The notes under the pieces are model-generated. The model had not been told where the DNA came from and searched no databases. It saw only the letters and a program-made list of their open reading frames with translations. The translations under genes were made by a program, and so were the position numbers. Positions 1 through 12,700 of a stretch of DNA of 64,000 bases are shown one piece after another. Position 1 is the stretch's first letter. Every line of letters starts with the position of its first letter. This DNA comes from Ophiura sarsii (lineage: Eukaryota > Echinodermata > Ophiuroidea > Amphilepidida > Ophiuridae). Location of the stretch: positions 22,548,264 to 22,612,263 of the forward strand of contig CM069455.1 of the NCBI GenBank assembly GCA_035610835.1, written 5' to 3'.

Positions 1-13
1 TAGCGGCACTTAC

Positions 14-110
14 CAGGTTTTTCCTTTCCGGTGCCTTTAGATTCAGCAAACATTTCTATTAATTTCATTTCCGTCAATTCATCACATTGTTGACAAAATT
101 CATTATGCAC
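14..110 (-). CDS. FCHO2: FCHO F-BAR exon, end of F-BAR domain
   Basis: This 97-nt exon begins after acceptor ...ATATAG and ends at donor GTAAGTG. It encodes 32 codons plus one base, starting [12 protein letters not shown] and ending [13 protein letters not shown]. The last part matches the conserved FCHO sequence AESKGTGKE just after the last F-BAR helix. It starts in phase 0, which fits the preceding exon at 4285-4187. The next exon is outside the window. Confidence 0.94.
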
Positions 111-3100
111 CTATATGGGATGGACAAAAACAAAAGACAAATAATATGAATGATTAGAAAGAAACTCCATGTATGTAAAAAAAAAGGTAAATTTGGTTGA
201 TCCTGTAATCCCAGGAGCGGAGTGCCAATCTCTCTTTCAAAGCGATAGGGCCAGACTCGCTCCTTTTTATAATGCTGCTGTGTGGGGCTCGCTACACCTC
301 CACAGTGAGTCTGTTAGCTTCCCAGCACAGAAGAATGCCAATATCCATTTACATACACCTGGGTAGAGAGGAGAACTTATGTGCCTTACTCAAGAGCACA
401 ACATGTTGACCACAGCGGGACTCGAACCCACAACCTTTGGATTATGAGTCCAGTGCTCTACCCACTGCATCACACATGCCCACAAAGAGCTATTGCATGT
501 ATGTATCGAGAAATCATCAAACAAATAGAAAATATGAAATAACACAATAAGTTAAAACTGTACTAATGTTAACATGATTATTTTTAATGAAGGATGATTA
601 ATAAATAATGAAAGAACAAAAGAAAGGCGCTCCATCAGATAGTGAATTAAAGACACTTTATGTGAGTTACATTCTCATGATTCAGTATACAAATATTTAA
701 TGCCTGAGAGTGTGATAGTAAAAACTATATCACAAGGTCAAATTTGGATTTTTCCATTACACGAGGCGCAGCCGAGTGTGATGGAACAATCCAAATTGAA
801 CCGAGTGATATAGTTTTACTATTGCACAAACAAAAGGCATTCAATATTTGTTTTATATCATGATATCACATCATTCTTTTCCAGCCATAATGATAGTAAA
901 AACTATCACATGGTTCAAATCATGCCTATCATGATATAATACTTTATAGTCAATGATGCACTCAAGTAATATTATTGTACTAATGACGTCCCAAAAAAAT
1001 GAGCTCTATAACTGACAGTACACTTCAGAAAAATTATGCTGTTTAATTTTCATGCAATTTTCTAAATATTTCAAATATTTTACACAATTTATAAAATTTC
1101 TAATAACAAAAATCAAGGAAAATTTCAAAAAAATGTGTGGGTCGGACCTTTTGGTGTGGCCGTAACTAAATCTTCATTACTACCCTCCCCATGGTCTCAT
1201 AAAGTCCCCCTAATCACAAGAAGACCATCATTGCCTATTTCATTAAAGCTAAGATTATTCTTATGTGGACTTAAGGAACAAAAAAAATTGAACTCTTCTT
1301 TAACTTTTTCAGTCAGTAGAATACAAACGATTTTCCCCTAAATTGAGCTTTACTATGTTGGACCCAGGTCTAAAGTTTGACATCAGAACTATTTCACGAA
1401 GATTGAATTATGAATTCTCAAACAATCTTCTTTAAGAAGGGTTGAAAACTGAAGAAGGATCATTCTTTTCAAGATGAACCTTAGCTTTTATGCCATATGA
1501 CCCAGGGTGTAGACAACTTACTGTACTAATACTGCTTTGACATTCTCTGAGCGCTACGTTATACTGCCGTAGGACCCAGGGTGTAGAAAACTTACTGTAC
1601 TAATACTGCTTTGATATTCTCTGAGCGCTACGTTATACTGCCGTAGGACCCAGGGTGTAGAAAACTTACTGTACTAATACTGCTTTGACATTCTCTGAGC
1701 GCTACGTTATACTGCCGTAGCACCCAGGGTGTAGAAAACTTACTGTACTAATACTGCTTTGATATTCTCTGAGCGCTACGTTATACTGCCGTAGGACCCA
1801 GGGTGTAGAAAACTTACTGTACTAATACTGCTTTGATATTCTCTGAGCGCTACGTTATACTGCCGTAGCACCCAGGGTGTAGAAAACTTACTGTACTAAT
1901 ACTGCTTTGACATTCTCTGAGCGCTACGTTATACTGCCGTAGGACCCAGGGTGTAGAAAACTTACTGTACTAATACTGCTTTGATATTCTCTGAGCGCTA
2001 CGTTATACTGCCGTAGGACCCAGGGTGTAGAAAACTTACTGTACTAATACTGCTTTGACATTCTCTGAGCGCTACGTTATACTGCCGTAGCACCCAGGGT
2101 GTAGAAAACTTACTGTACTAATACTGCTTTGACATTCTCTGAGCGCTACGTTATACTGCCGTAGGACCCAGGGTGTAGAAAACTTACTGTACTAATACTG
2201 CTTTGATATTCTCTGAGCGCTACGTTATACTGCCGTAGGACCCAGGGTGTAGAAAACTTACTGTACTAATACTGCTTTGACATTCTCTGAGCGCTACGTT
2301 ATACTGCCGTAGCACCCAGGGTGTAGAAAACTTACTGTACTAATACTGCTTTGACATTCTCTGAGCGCTACGTTATACTGCCGTAGGACCCAGGGTGTAG
2401 AAAACTTACTGTACTAATACTGCTTTGACATTCTCTGAGCGCTACATTATACTGCCGTAGGACCCAGGGTGTAGAAAACTTACTGTACTAATACTGCTTT
2501 TGACATTCTCTGAGCGCTACGTTATACTGCCGTAGGACCCAGGGTGTAGAAAACTTACTGTACTAATACTGCTTTGACATTCTCTGAGCGCTACGTTATA
2601 CTGCCATATGACCCAGGGTGTAGAAAACTTACTGTACTAATACTGCTTTGACATTCTCTGAGCGCTACGTTATACTGCCATAGGACCCAGGGTGTAGAAA
2701 ACTTACTGTACTAATACTGCTTTGACATTCTCTGAGCGCTACATTATACTGCCATAGGACCCAGGGTGTAGAAAACTTACTGTACTAATACTGCTTTGAC
2801 ATTCTCTGAGCGCTACATTATACTGCCGTAGGACCCAGGGTGTAGAAAACTTACTGTACTAATACTGCTTTGATATTCTCTGAGCGCTACGTTATACTGC
2901 CGTAGGACCCAGGGTGTAGAAAAATTACTGTACTAATACTGCTTTGATATTCTCTGAGCGCTACGTTATACTGCCGTAGGACCCAGGGTGTAGAAAACTT
3001 ACTGTACTAATACTGCTTTGACATTCTCTGAGCGCTACGTTATACTGTCGTAGGACCCAGGGTGTAGAAAACTTACTGTACTAATACTGCTTTGATATTC

Positions 3101-6100
3101 TCTGAGCGCTACGTTATACTGCCGTAGGACCCAGGGTGTAGAAAACTTACTGTACTAATACTGCTTTGATATTCTCTGAGCGCTACGTTATACTGCCGTA
3201 GGACCCAGGGTGTAGAAAACTTACTGTACTAATACTGCTTTGACATTCTCTGAGCGCTACGTTATACTGCCGTAGCACCCAGGGTGTAGAAAACTTACTG
3301 ACCTAATACTGCTTTGACATTCTCTGAGCGCTACGTTATACTGCCGTAGGACCCAGGGTGTAGAAAACTTAATGTACTAATACTGCTTTGACATTCTCTG
3401 AGCGCTACGTTATACTGCCGTAGGACCCAGGGTGTAGAAAACTTACTGTACTAATACTGCTTTGATATTCTCTGAGCGCTACATTATACTGCCGTAGGAC
3501 CCAGGGTGTAGAAAACTTACTGTACTAATACTGCTTTGACATTCTCTGAGCGCTACGTTATACTGCCGTAGGACCCAGGGTGTAGAAAACTTACTGTACT
3601 AATACTGCTTTGACATTCTCTGAGCGCTACATTATACTGCCGTAGCACCCAGGGTGTAGAAAACTTACTGTACTAATACTGCTTTGACATTCTCTGAGCG
3701 CTACGTTATACTGCCGTAGGACCCAGGGTGTAGAAAACTTACTGTACTAATACTGCTTTGATATTCTCTGAGCGCTACATTATACTGCCGTAGGACCCAG
3801 GGTGTAGAAAACTTACTGTACTAATACTGCTTTGACATTCTCTGAGCGCTACGTTATACTGTCGTAGGACCCATGGTGTAGAAAACTTACTGTACTAATA
3901 CTGCTTTGACATTCTCTGAGCGCTATGTTATACTGTCGTAGGACCCAGGGTGTAGAAAACTTACTGTACTAATACTGCTTTGACATTCTCTGAGCGCTAC
4001 GTTATACTGCCGTAGGACCCAGGGTGTAGAAAACTTACTGTACTAATACTGCTTTGACATTCTCTGAGCGCTACATTATACTGCCGTAGGACCCAGGGTG
4101 TAGAAAACTTACTGTACTAATACTGCTTTGACATTCTCTGAGCGCTACGTTATACTGCCGTAGCACCCAGGGTGTAGAAAACTTACTGTACTAATACTGC
4201 TTTGACATTCTCTGAGCGCTACATTATACTGCCGTAAAAATTCTTTCAGCTGATGTAGATGGTTTTCTTCTAAACTTTGGAATTGCTGTGGATGGAATTA
4301 CAAAATTGAGATAAATAAGATGCTTTACAAAAATAACAAGTTATGAGTTACTTTTTTTGTATGTGTTCCAGGTCAATGTATTAATTCTCTGTTAAAAACA
4401 GCTAAGAATGTTTAAGCAATTCTCATTGGTTCTTAGAGAAATCTGTGACATTTATATGAGACAACTTAACATGGCGTACATTAATTAGCGTGACCATCTT
4501 CGCGCAGTACGTGGTAACTATAGTTTTGATCCATAACTTGCACTTCTTTAGTGCTTCTACCGCGCTTTTCATGGGTGATTACGCGGCGCATTACGCAGCG
4601 CATTACGCAGCGCATTACGCCAACGCATGGCGTACTCACTGCACGGGATGGGATGGAATGTTGGTGGGTTATTCGATACTAACAGTGGTAAAACTTGACA
4701 AATGTCGGCAATCAAAGGTACAAATTTGATTAAATAAATGTCTAAAGTATGACTGTTTGAGAATGAGAATAAAGGTATTTTTATTAGACCGTACCCGTGT
4801 TATATTGTCTGACATAAATTATGCGTTCGGTAGTAGTATTTTGGCGTAGAACAACGACGCCTCAGGCGGAGTAGTTCCGACTGTCTCAGCTTAAAAATTG
4901 CAATGACAATTAATGTTCACCCTATACCTTTTATAACTCAGCCACTTTTCACAATTTATTGGGGAACAAATCTGTACTTACTTGGCACGAATCTGTCATT
5001 TTCTTGTCAAACTCCTGTCGGAATTTTGCATACTTTTCTATACAGTTTTTGTAATCTTCGGCTGAGGATTAAGAATAAACAATAGATGTGTTATCAATAT
5101 CAATTAAAGACAAAAGTCTACAAATATACTACACTTTTTAAAGTAAGACTGTTTTATTTTGATCTGCAATCACATACCAAACCATATGATCAGCCAGAGC
5201 CATCATTACACATCACTTTTTTTAAATGTTGGAGAAAATTGTGATATGAGCATTTGTCTTCATTCACTGTAAATATGACCCAACGCGAGTAAATGAGGCA
5301 CAATGAGGGAAATATGAAAATTGAGTTTAAATCATGATAATAATATCTATAAATTATGGGACATATTGGTACAAAGTCAATGTTATATCCAGAGCCTTAC
5401 ACATGATTTGAAAGTTGGGTGTCCAAAGTGGGACCAAAATAAAGTGGAGTAAGCAGTGTCCACGTTCCTGTGTTAATTGACCGCATCGGAAGCTGTGAGC
5501 TCCAAATTATTTTAAATAAAAATAAGTCAAAATTTCAAATATTGTGCAAAATCAAGTGTTTTTTAGATTTGGGGTTTTTTTTAAAAATTCTTAGGGCAAC
5601 CATTGGACGGCTTTAGCATTTTTTTAGGGTGTCCATTTTCGCGACAGGGCATAACTTGGTAATATCTCCTTCCAAATCAAAGTTAGAGATGATTGATTGA
5701 AAAGCATTTTGTCTCAAAACATCAAATACAAATTGTCAAGTTATGGGCATTTACAGTTTTGGTTTTGTGAACAAATCAATGAAGCAAATGACAATTAAAT
5801 ACCTCAAAATGTAGTTTATTTTCATGAATCTAAGTCTTGTATCAAAGATCCGAAATAAGGATTTTTTATGAATTTGACATTTTCTAACCATGTCCCACAT
5901 CTGGGCTCTTAAATCAATTCGTTGCTTGGTACAAGATGCTTGTTGTAAAATGTCAAGTTCACACTGTTAATTAGCCTACAATACATACATGTACAGTGCA
6001 GTTTCAGAGAATCACAATAGTTCCTGACCAAATAACAATGACTCCAAAACTAAATTCCATGAAAAATCATGACTTGCATCAATTTCACTTTGAGCAATGT

Positions 6101-9100
6101 GGGTAATATTGTGAGATGTCATAAATACTGTGTACACAAATCAAACTATGTAGCCTACATACTAACACTTGACTGTAGCATAATATACAGAGTGGTAGGA
6201 GTAAAATGTTGATAAATAGCTGCCAGATAATCATTTAATGATCTAAACAACCAGGTCTGGAACTTCAGATTTTTATCAACCAGCCAATCGGGCGGGTAAC
6301 TCACTAAAATACCTGCCTGACTGAAATTCCACAAGCCAGTGTAAATCAAGTACACTGCGAGTTTTAAAACTTTACCTGTCAGGTTGGGTACTTATGCATC
6401 TTCACCCGCCCAACACAAGAGTTACCTGCTATGGGCAGGCGGGCAGTGCTATTTCCAGGCCTGTAAACAATTACCATATTATCCCTATTAGGCGCCTCGG
6501 CCCTTTGTAAAGTCATTTCAGATTGGCATTTATATGTCACCAAATGGTAGCACTTAGTTGCGCGCCCATTCGTAAACCAGAACATGCGCCAGCGCTGGGA
6601 CACTAAAATCTAACCATATACATAATTACCCCCATAGGCCCTCAAATTAACATTCAGTTTGGGCCCATAGACCCTCAAATTAACACTCAGTTTGGGCTGG
6701 TACTCAACAATATATCAATTTCAATTCTGGATGACCACCTGATTGGCAACGCGTCAAAGCTGATCTAGACAGAGATTGGACAGTTTTATGAACAGCTGTC
6801 ACTTCACTGTCAGATCATAATTGTTACAACAGATCAAGGGAATATGCCACTAAGTTCGATAGCTTGAGCCAAAGGAAATAACCCCTTCTTGCAATTAAAT
6901 GCAAGGGAAGCTAATGTACCAGTGCTTGCTTAGACATATAGCTTATACAGCATTGGACCATTATATGCGGCAAGTACAGCAGGATACTATAGTTTAATCA
7001 GTTCCAAATTAGTGAGAAATATTTTATCTCTCCGTGCGCAAAAGTAATCCAAGGGTACACGCACACAGTTTTGGTCACACGCATACGGTTTTGGTCGCTC
7101 GCACGCACACAGCACGCATATCATCTATGCACAGTGCGCTTGTTGCCTTCATGTGCACCTGCGTCCGTAAGTATTCATTCGCTGACTGTAAGGAGGCTTC
7201 GCCAATTTAGAACTGATAAAAATTATAGTGCTACCAAAAAGGCAGCTGTATAAGAGATATATTTTCTTCCCACTGTAATATTTCCTAAGCTACACATGTC
7301 CTTCCTTCCTTCCATTCAAAACCACTAAGTAACATAAACTAGACGTTGTAAGGGTCAAACGATCAAAGACATTTATTTACAAAAGGAAACAATTCCAAAT
7401 GTAGTTTGGAAAATCTTTAGAATTACAAATTAGAAACCAATATAACGAATGACAAGTATGGTAACGTCATGTTGCGGTTAAAAGATTTTCAGAATTATAG
7501 TTGGAAAACCCAGATAACATATTATCTCTGTAAACGTCAGGTTGCGGTTAAAAGATTTTCAGAATTATAGTTGGAAAACCCAACTAACACATCCTCATTG
7601 TAAACACCCCCTCTAAAACACCTACATACTCTATGCAATGATTATGCATGTTTTTTACGCTTCAGCCGGAAAAAATGATGCAGCAAGTTTGGATGACAAA
7701 ATAACAAATGGTAGAAAATGGGAATTTCACAAAAATCCTGAAAATGTGTCTTATTTCGTTCAAAACTGGTTGGCATTGGAAAAAACCCAATTCCAGAGCA
7801 AGTTAGCTATTATGTGTTTTTCCAAATATGATAATTTAGGCTCATATTTATGTAATATAGCATCAGATGCCAGATTGAAAATGAAATCTGGCTGCCATTG
7901 TGTTAAATGAAGGCATGGCTGATATAAAACAGAAAACATGAAACACTTTTTTCTAACTCAGGTTTAATTTTGAAATGGTCTTGTTCGTTTGAAAGATGAT
8001 TACCAGAGTTATCAACTGATTTTTTGGCTTTAGATTGTGGATCACATGTTCTCTGTACCAGAGGAAGTGATAAAGATTGCGGGTCAAGGGTCAGGAAATA
8101 TCAATTTGAGAAACCCATTGGTATAACCAAAGAAGATTTTAAAGACACCACCACAATGCATTGCATGTTTGCAAATGGCTGTAAATCTGGTCTCCAATTC
8201 ATCTCGGTTCCCATAGACATATGCACAAAATCAAGGCTTCATAGCGCCATCATCATACGAGCTCTTAGATTCTGGTTTATATCAATAAATATATAAGTTC
8301 TCAGTGTTCCTTATTCTTATTTCTAAAACCTAAGAGCTCGACTAGTAAATAACTTAAGAAGACAGGGGAACAATCTATTTTCCGATGTGTCATGCGTGAC
8401 AGAAAGCCAAGATATCCATATCTCGGGTACACTGATATTGATACTGATAAGGTCACTGATATATTGATTGTAAAGGGGAAATCAAAATGCATACTGGGAA
8501 AAAAAACTTGAGTTAGCGCAATGAATTGTGTCTGCCACATAAAATTATCTTTGTGGTATAACATAGTTTAGCCAGTTTACAAATTGAAGAGAATATGTGG
8601 TTTTTATTTCTCTGCGCGCAAAAGTTATCCTGGCGTGAACTTGCGCGATTTAAGCCTGTTGCAATAATGCCTGCCAGCGCTCTTCTGAATTGATTTTCTG
8701 CTGTAAGGAGGTTTGCCAATAGGAACTGATTAAATCATAGGCTTACAATTGTTACATCACTCAGTTTTAAACAAAATGTTTTCTTTTTCGAAGGCCGATC
8801 ATGGGTCAAAATGTTTTCACAGAGCATGTCCTGTAGATTGCGGTTAAGGAGATTATCAGAATGAACGAACATGTGATGCCCACATACACCGATAAGTATT
8901 ATGTGTATGGAAATTCATGGAATGCTACGACATTGGTCCGTATCCTTAATTCCTTGAAAAAGGCTGCTGATATGGAATAGAGGTTGACAAGGCAGAATCA
9001 ATTTGAATGTAAACTGTAAAACAAAAGCTGCCTTATAATTTAAAGATTTTGCTGAAAATTGAACTACACTGTTTAAGATCATTACCAGCAAATTTTTGAA

Positions 9101-9758
9101 TGCTAAAAAAAATCTTAAATGTTCAAAAACAAAAGATGGCTGTTTCTACACAATAGTAAAAATCATGGTAATCTGAGTTCAGATCAGGGATCATTACCCG
9201 GATGGAAGCAATTCAGAATGGGGTTGCGGAAATGTCAAAAGAGTTATCAATTTTGCAAACACATGGAACAGGCCGGCCTACTTATCGTTAGAACAGCATG
9301 AAGTAGCAACATCTAATCTTTTTAATTGATTTTTAATTGAGGAACCAAAAGGAAGTGTTCAGATAACAGTACAGTAGATTTCACAATTGTGACCCAACGC
9401 AAGTAAATGACGCACAATGAGGGAAATATGAATATTGAGTTATTCATATCATGATATTATGTATATGTTAAGGCCAAGGGACATTTTGGTACAAAGTCAA
9501 TGTCATATCACCTTCCAAACAAAAGATACAGATGATTGCAAATCACTTTGTCACAAATTGTCAAGTTATGGACAATTGAAGTTTTGGTTTTGTTAACAAA
9601 TCAATAGTAAATGCAAATTAAATAAACATGTAGTGTAACTCTTTATTTACATGAATTTGGGTCTTTAGTTAGACAGAAGATTATCAAAGATCAGAAATTT
9701 GCCTTTTTATGAATTTGACATATTTTGACATTGTCCCACATTTGTGCTCTTAGGCGAC

Positions 9759-9790
<32 letters not shown>

Positions 9791-12700
9791 ACCCATTTAT
9801 ACGGACGGACTGTCAAGAAGGGTCGGTCAGGTTTTTTGTTTAATTGTGTTTTTTTTAAACTAAGATGTCACCAAAATCTGCAAAAATCAGAATTTAAAAA
9901 ATTAAATTGTTCGACAGATTTTCGGCAAATAAACCAGGCTAATTTTACATAATTTGAGAAAAAAATCTAATGTCAAATTAGCTAATTGCCGCACTGTGCC
10001 TCATTCACTCACGTTAAGTCACAATTGATCAATGAGCTGTTGACAGTTGAAACCCATCTTTTTTCTTTTTTGATGAGTACTATGGGTCAAATGCTCCCCA
10101 AAGGATTTTACATGATTTGAGAAAAAAAATCTAATGTCAAATTAGCTAATTGCCGCACTGTGCCTCATTCACTCACGTTAAGTCACAATATATCAATGAG
10201 CTGTTGACAATTGAAACCCATCTTTTTCTTTTATGAGTATCATGGGTCTAATGCTCCCCAAAGGAAGTACATCAAAATGCAGTATGGCAGATTTCAAGAT
10301 TGAGCAATTTTGGAAAACCCTGGGTCCTATTCTAACTAATCTTTTTTTATGTATGTCATGGGTCAAATGTTCTAGGAAGGAAGTCCATTTGATTGTGTTT
10401 TGATAAGATTTCAAGAATTATAGCAATTGGTAATATAAATACATATGAGTTGTTTCTAGAAAATTTGGACACATCAATGCACACACACACTGATGTGGAT
10501 GTGTGAACTGAAAAATGGCACGACACTCTGTAGGGGAGTGCTATTGTGAGCATAACAACATTGATTTGATTTTTGAATTTTGAGAAACAAAAACATATGC
10601 ATTTATTGACTCAATTCATTTGAACAATTCACATCAAAATTTGAAGTATGCATCCGCAACATAAGCAAGATGAGCGTGCGCTTTTAAAATGATGCGTAAC
10701 ACACATGTTCACCCAACAGATGCATGGGTAACTAAGGATTCCAAGGCACCAATTTGAAAACTAAAGAGAACCTGACAAACCTTGCATGTTTATCCAATAA
10801 CTAATCTGATAAGAAAATGCATTCTTTTTGGTATATACAATCACTGTCGGGACAGGGGTCAGACCCCCACCCTTTTTATTTTTGCACCACCCTTTTTACA
10901 GAGCCACCCTTTTTATTTGGGAATGTTCAACCCTCACCCTTTTTTCCTGAAAAGAGGACATTTTGATCATTTTGTGCATTCAAATTTGAAAAGGCACTCA
11001 TTGGAAGAAAGGACAAAGTGACAGAAACATCCCGGGACCCATTTTGTTTTTCGTAGCTCCCGGCGAGTTTCCGTTTTGAAAAAATGTCACGATTTCAACA
11101 ATAGATGGAGCTACATAACAACAAACCAATTTAAAGATGGCGAAGGACAAAGTGACAGAAACAGAATTCTTGAAATTGTTTTTTAGTTTCAAGTGTTATG
11201 ATATTTCTTCTGCTTGTAATGTTTTATTTACTTGTCTGTCTGCTATAGGGCTGGGATTTTCGGGAATTCGTAATCCCGGGACCCGTTTTGTTTTTCGGGC
11301 GGGTCCCGGGATTTCCGAAATTATTCATAATAAAAAAAAAAATGAAAAAAAAAGTAATTAAAAAAAAAGCTTACTTAAAAACCACCTTGTCGGCTAAATC
11401 ACGATTATTTAATGCAAATTTATAGAGGAAATTCATTTGATTTATTTCATCAAATCAGTGCATTTTTGGTACTTTTATGCTCGCTAAAATGTGATATTTC
11501 GCGCGTACGACACTTTCGTAAGCTCACGGCGAGTTTCCATTTTGAAAAAAATGTCACAATTTCAACAAAAGATAGCGCTATATAACAACAAACTCAATCT
11601 TGTCAATTTAAAGATGGCGACTGTTTAATTTCAAAGTATATCGGACCCGATATCGGATACATATTTATGATATTACTAGCGCTAGCGAGCCGACAAGGTC
11701 GGTATTTTGATTATTTTGATGATCGTTGAGAAATTATTCTCCGCATGGAATTAACCCCCACCCTTTTTATTTTATCTCCACGCTTTATACAGCTACACCC
11801 TTTATATCAGAAATATTCTGACCCCCACCCTTTTGTTGATTTTTTGATTTCTGGAGTCCCACCCTTTATGAAGCGTGCCGTCCGGACTATGACAATTGAT
11901 GACAATACCAGATATTAGAATGCAAGCTTTTCAAAACATCTATGATTTGCATAAAAGTATGCAAATGTTTATAAAACACTGGGTTTAATTTGGGAGGTAA
12001 TATCAGCGTGCAGTCTCGGGATAGGCGCAGCACTTTTCTGCGCCACAGCTGACATTCTTCTTTGATTGCACAGATGCAATTAATTGGAAATACATGTGTG
12101 ATATCATGATGCATACACGCTGATATCACCTCTTAAAGAAAGTGTCCAGCAAGCACAACATTGTGCATTATATGTTAGTAAAATAATTATCAAGCCCAAA
12201 TCACGAAGTTATATAGAACAAAACATCATACTTATCATAACAATGAATAAAAAACTGCCATCTCTCAACATGCCATTTTTAAAATTTGCGGTGATCGAAA
12301 GTCCCGGGATCAATGACGTCATGGTTATTGGTGCTCAAATTTACGCAAGTGCATTGTATAACTATGACTTCATTGATGCCGGGACTTTCGATTGCCGCGA
12401 ATTTTAAAAATGGCATGTTGAGAGATGGCAGTGTTTATTCGGATTTTAAGATAAGTATGATGTTTTGTTCTATATTACTACGTGATTTGGGCGCGATAAT
12501 TCTTTTTAAAACATATAATGCACAATGTTTTGCTTGTCGGACACCTTCTTTAAACTTGAGGTGACACTACAGTATAAATGACAGTAAAGCAAACTAAATG
12601 TGTTGAGTTCAGATCTGTATTCCTTTTTGATGAGGAGCACTAGTCTTTGTCCAAGACACCTCGCAATTACCTGTCAAGCGCCGAGCGAAGCAAATAATTG

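Noticed and set aside
409..482. A functional tRNA-Met gene
   Set aside because: The acceptor stem does not pair well and a SINE body follows directly.
1499..4235. Regular repeats that could be taken for a CRISPR array
   Set aside because: Units are contiguous with no variable spacers, and they derive from an exon-intron border in animal DNA.
4490..4729. 79-codon frame with YAAH repeats
   Set aside because: It is a translation of a 12-bp tandem repeat in a short FCHO intron.
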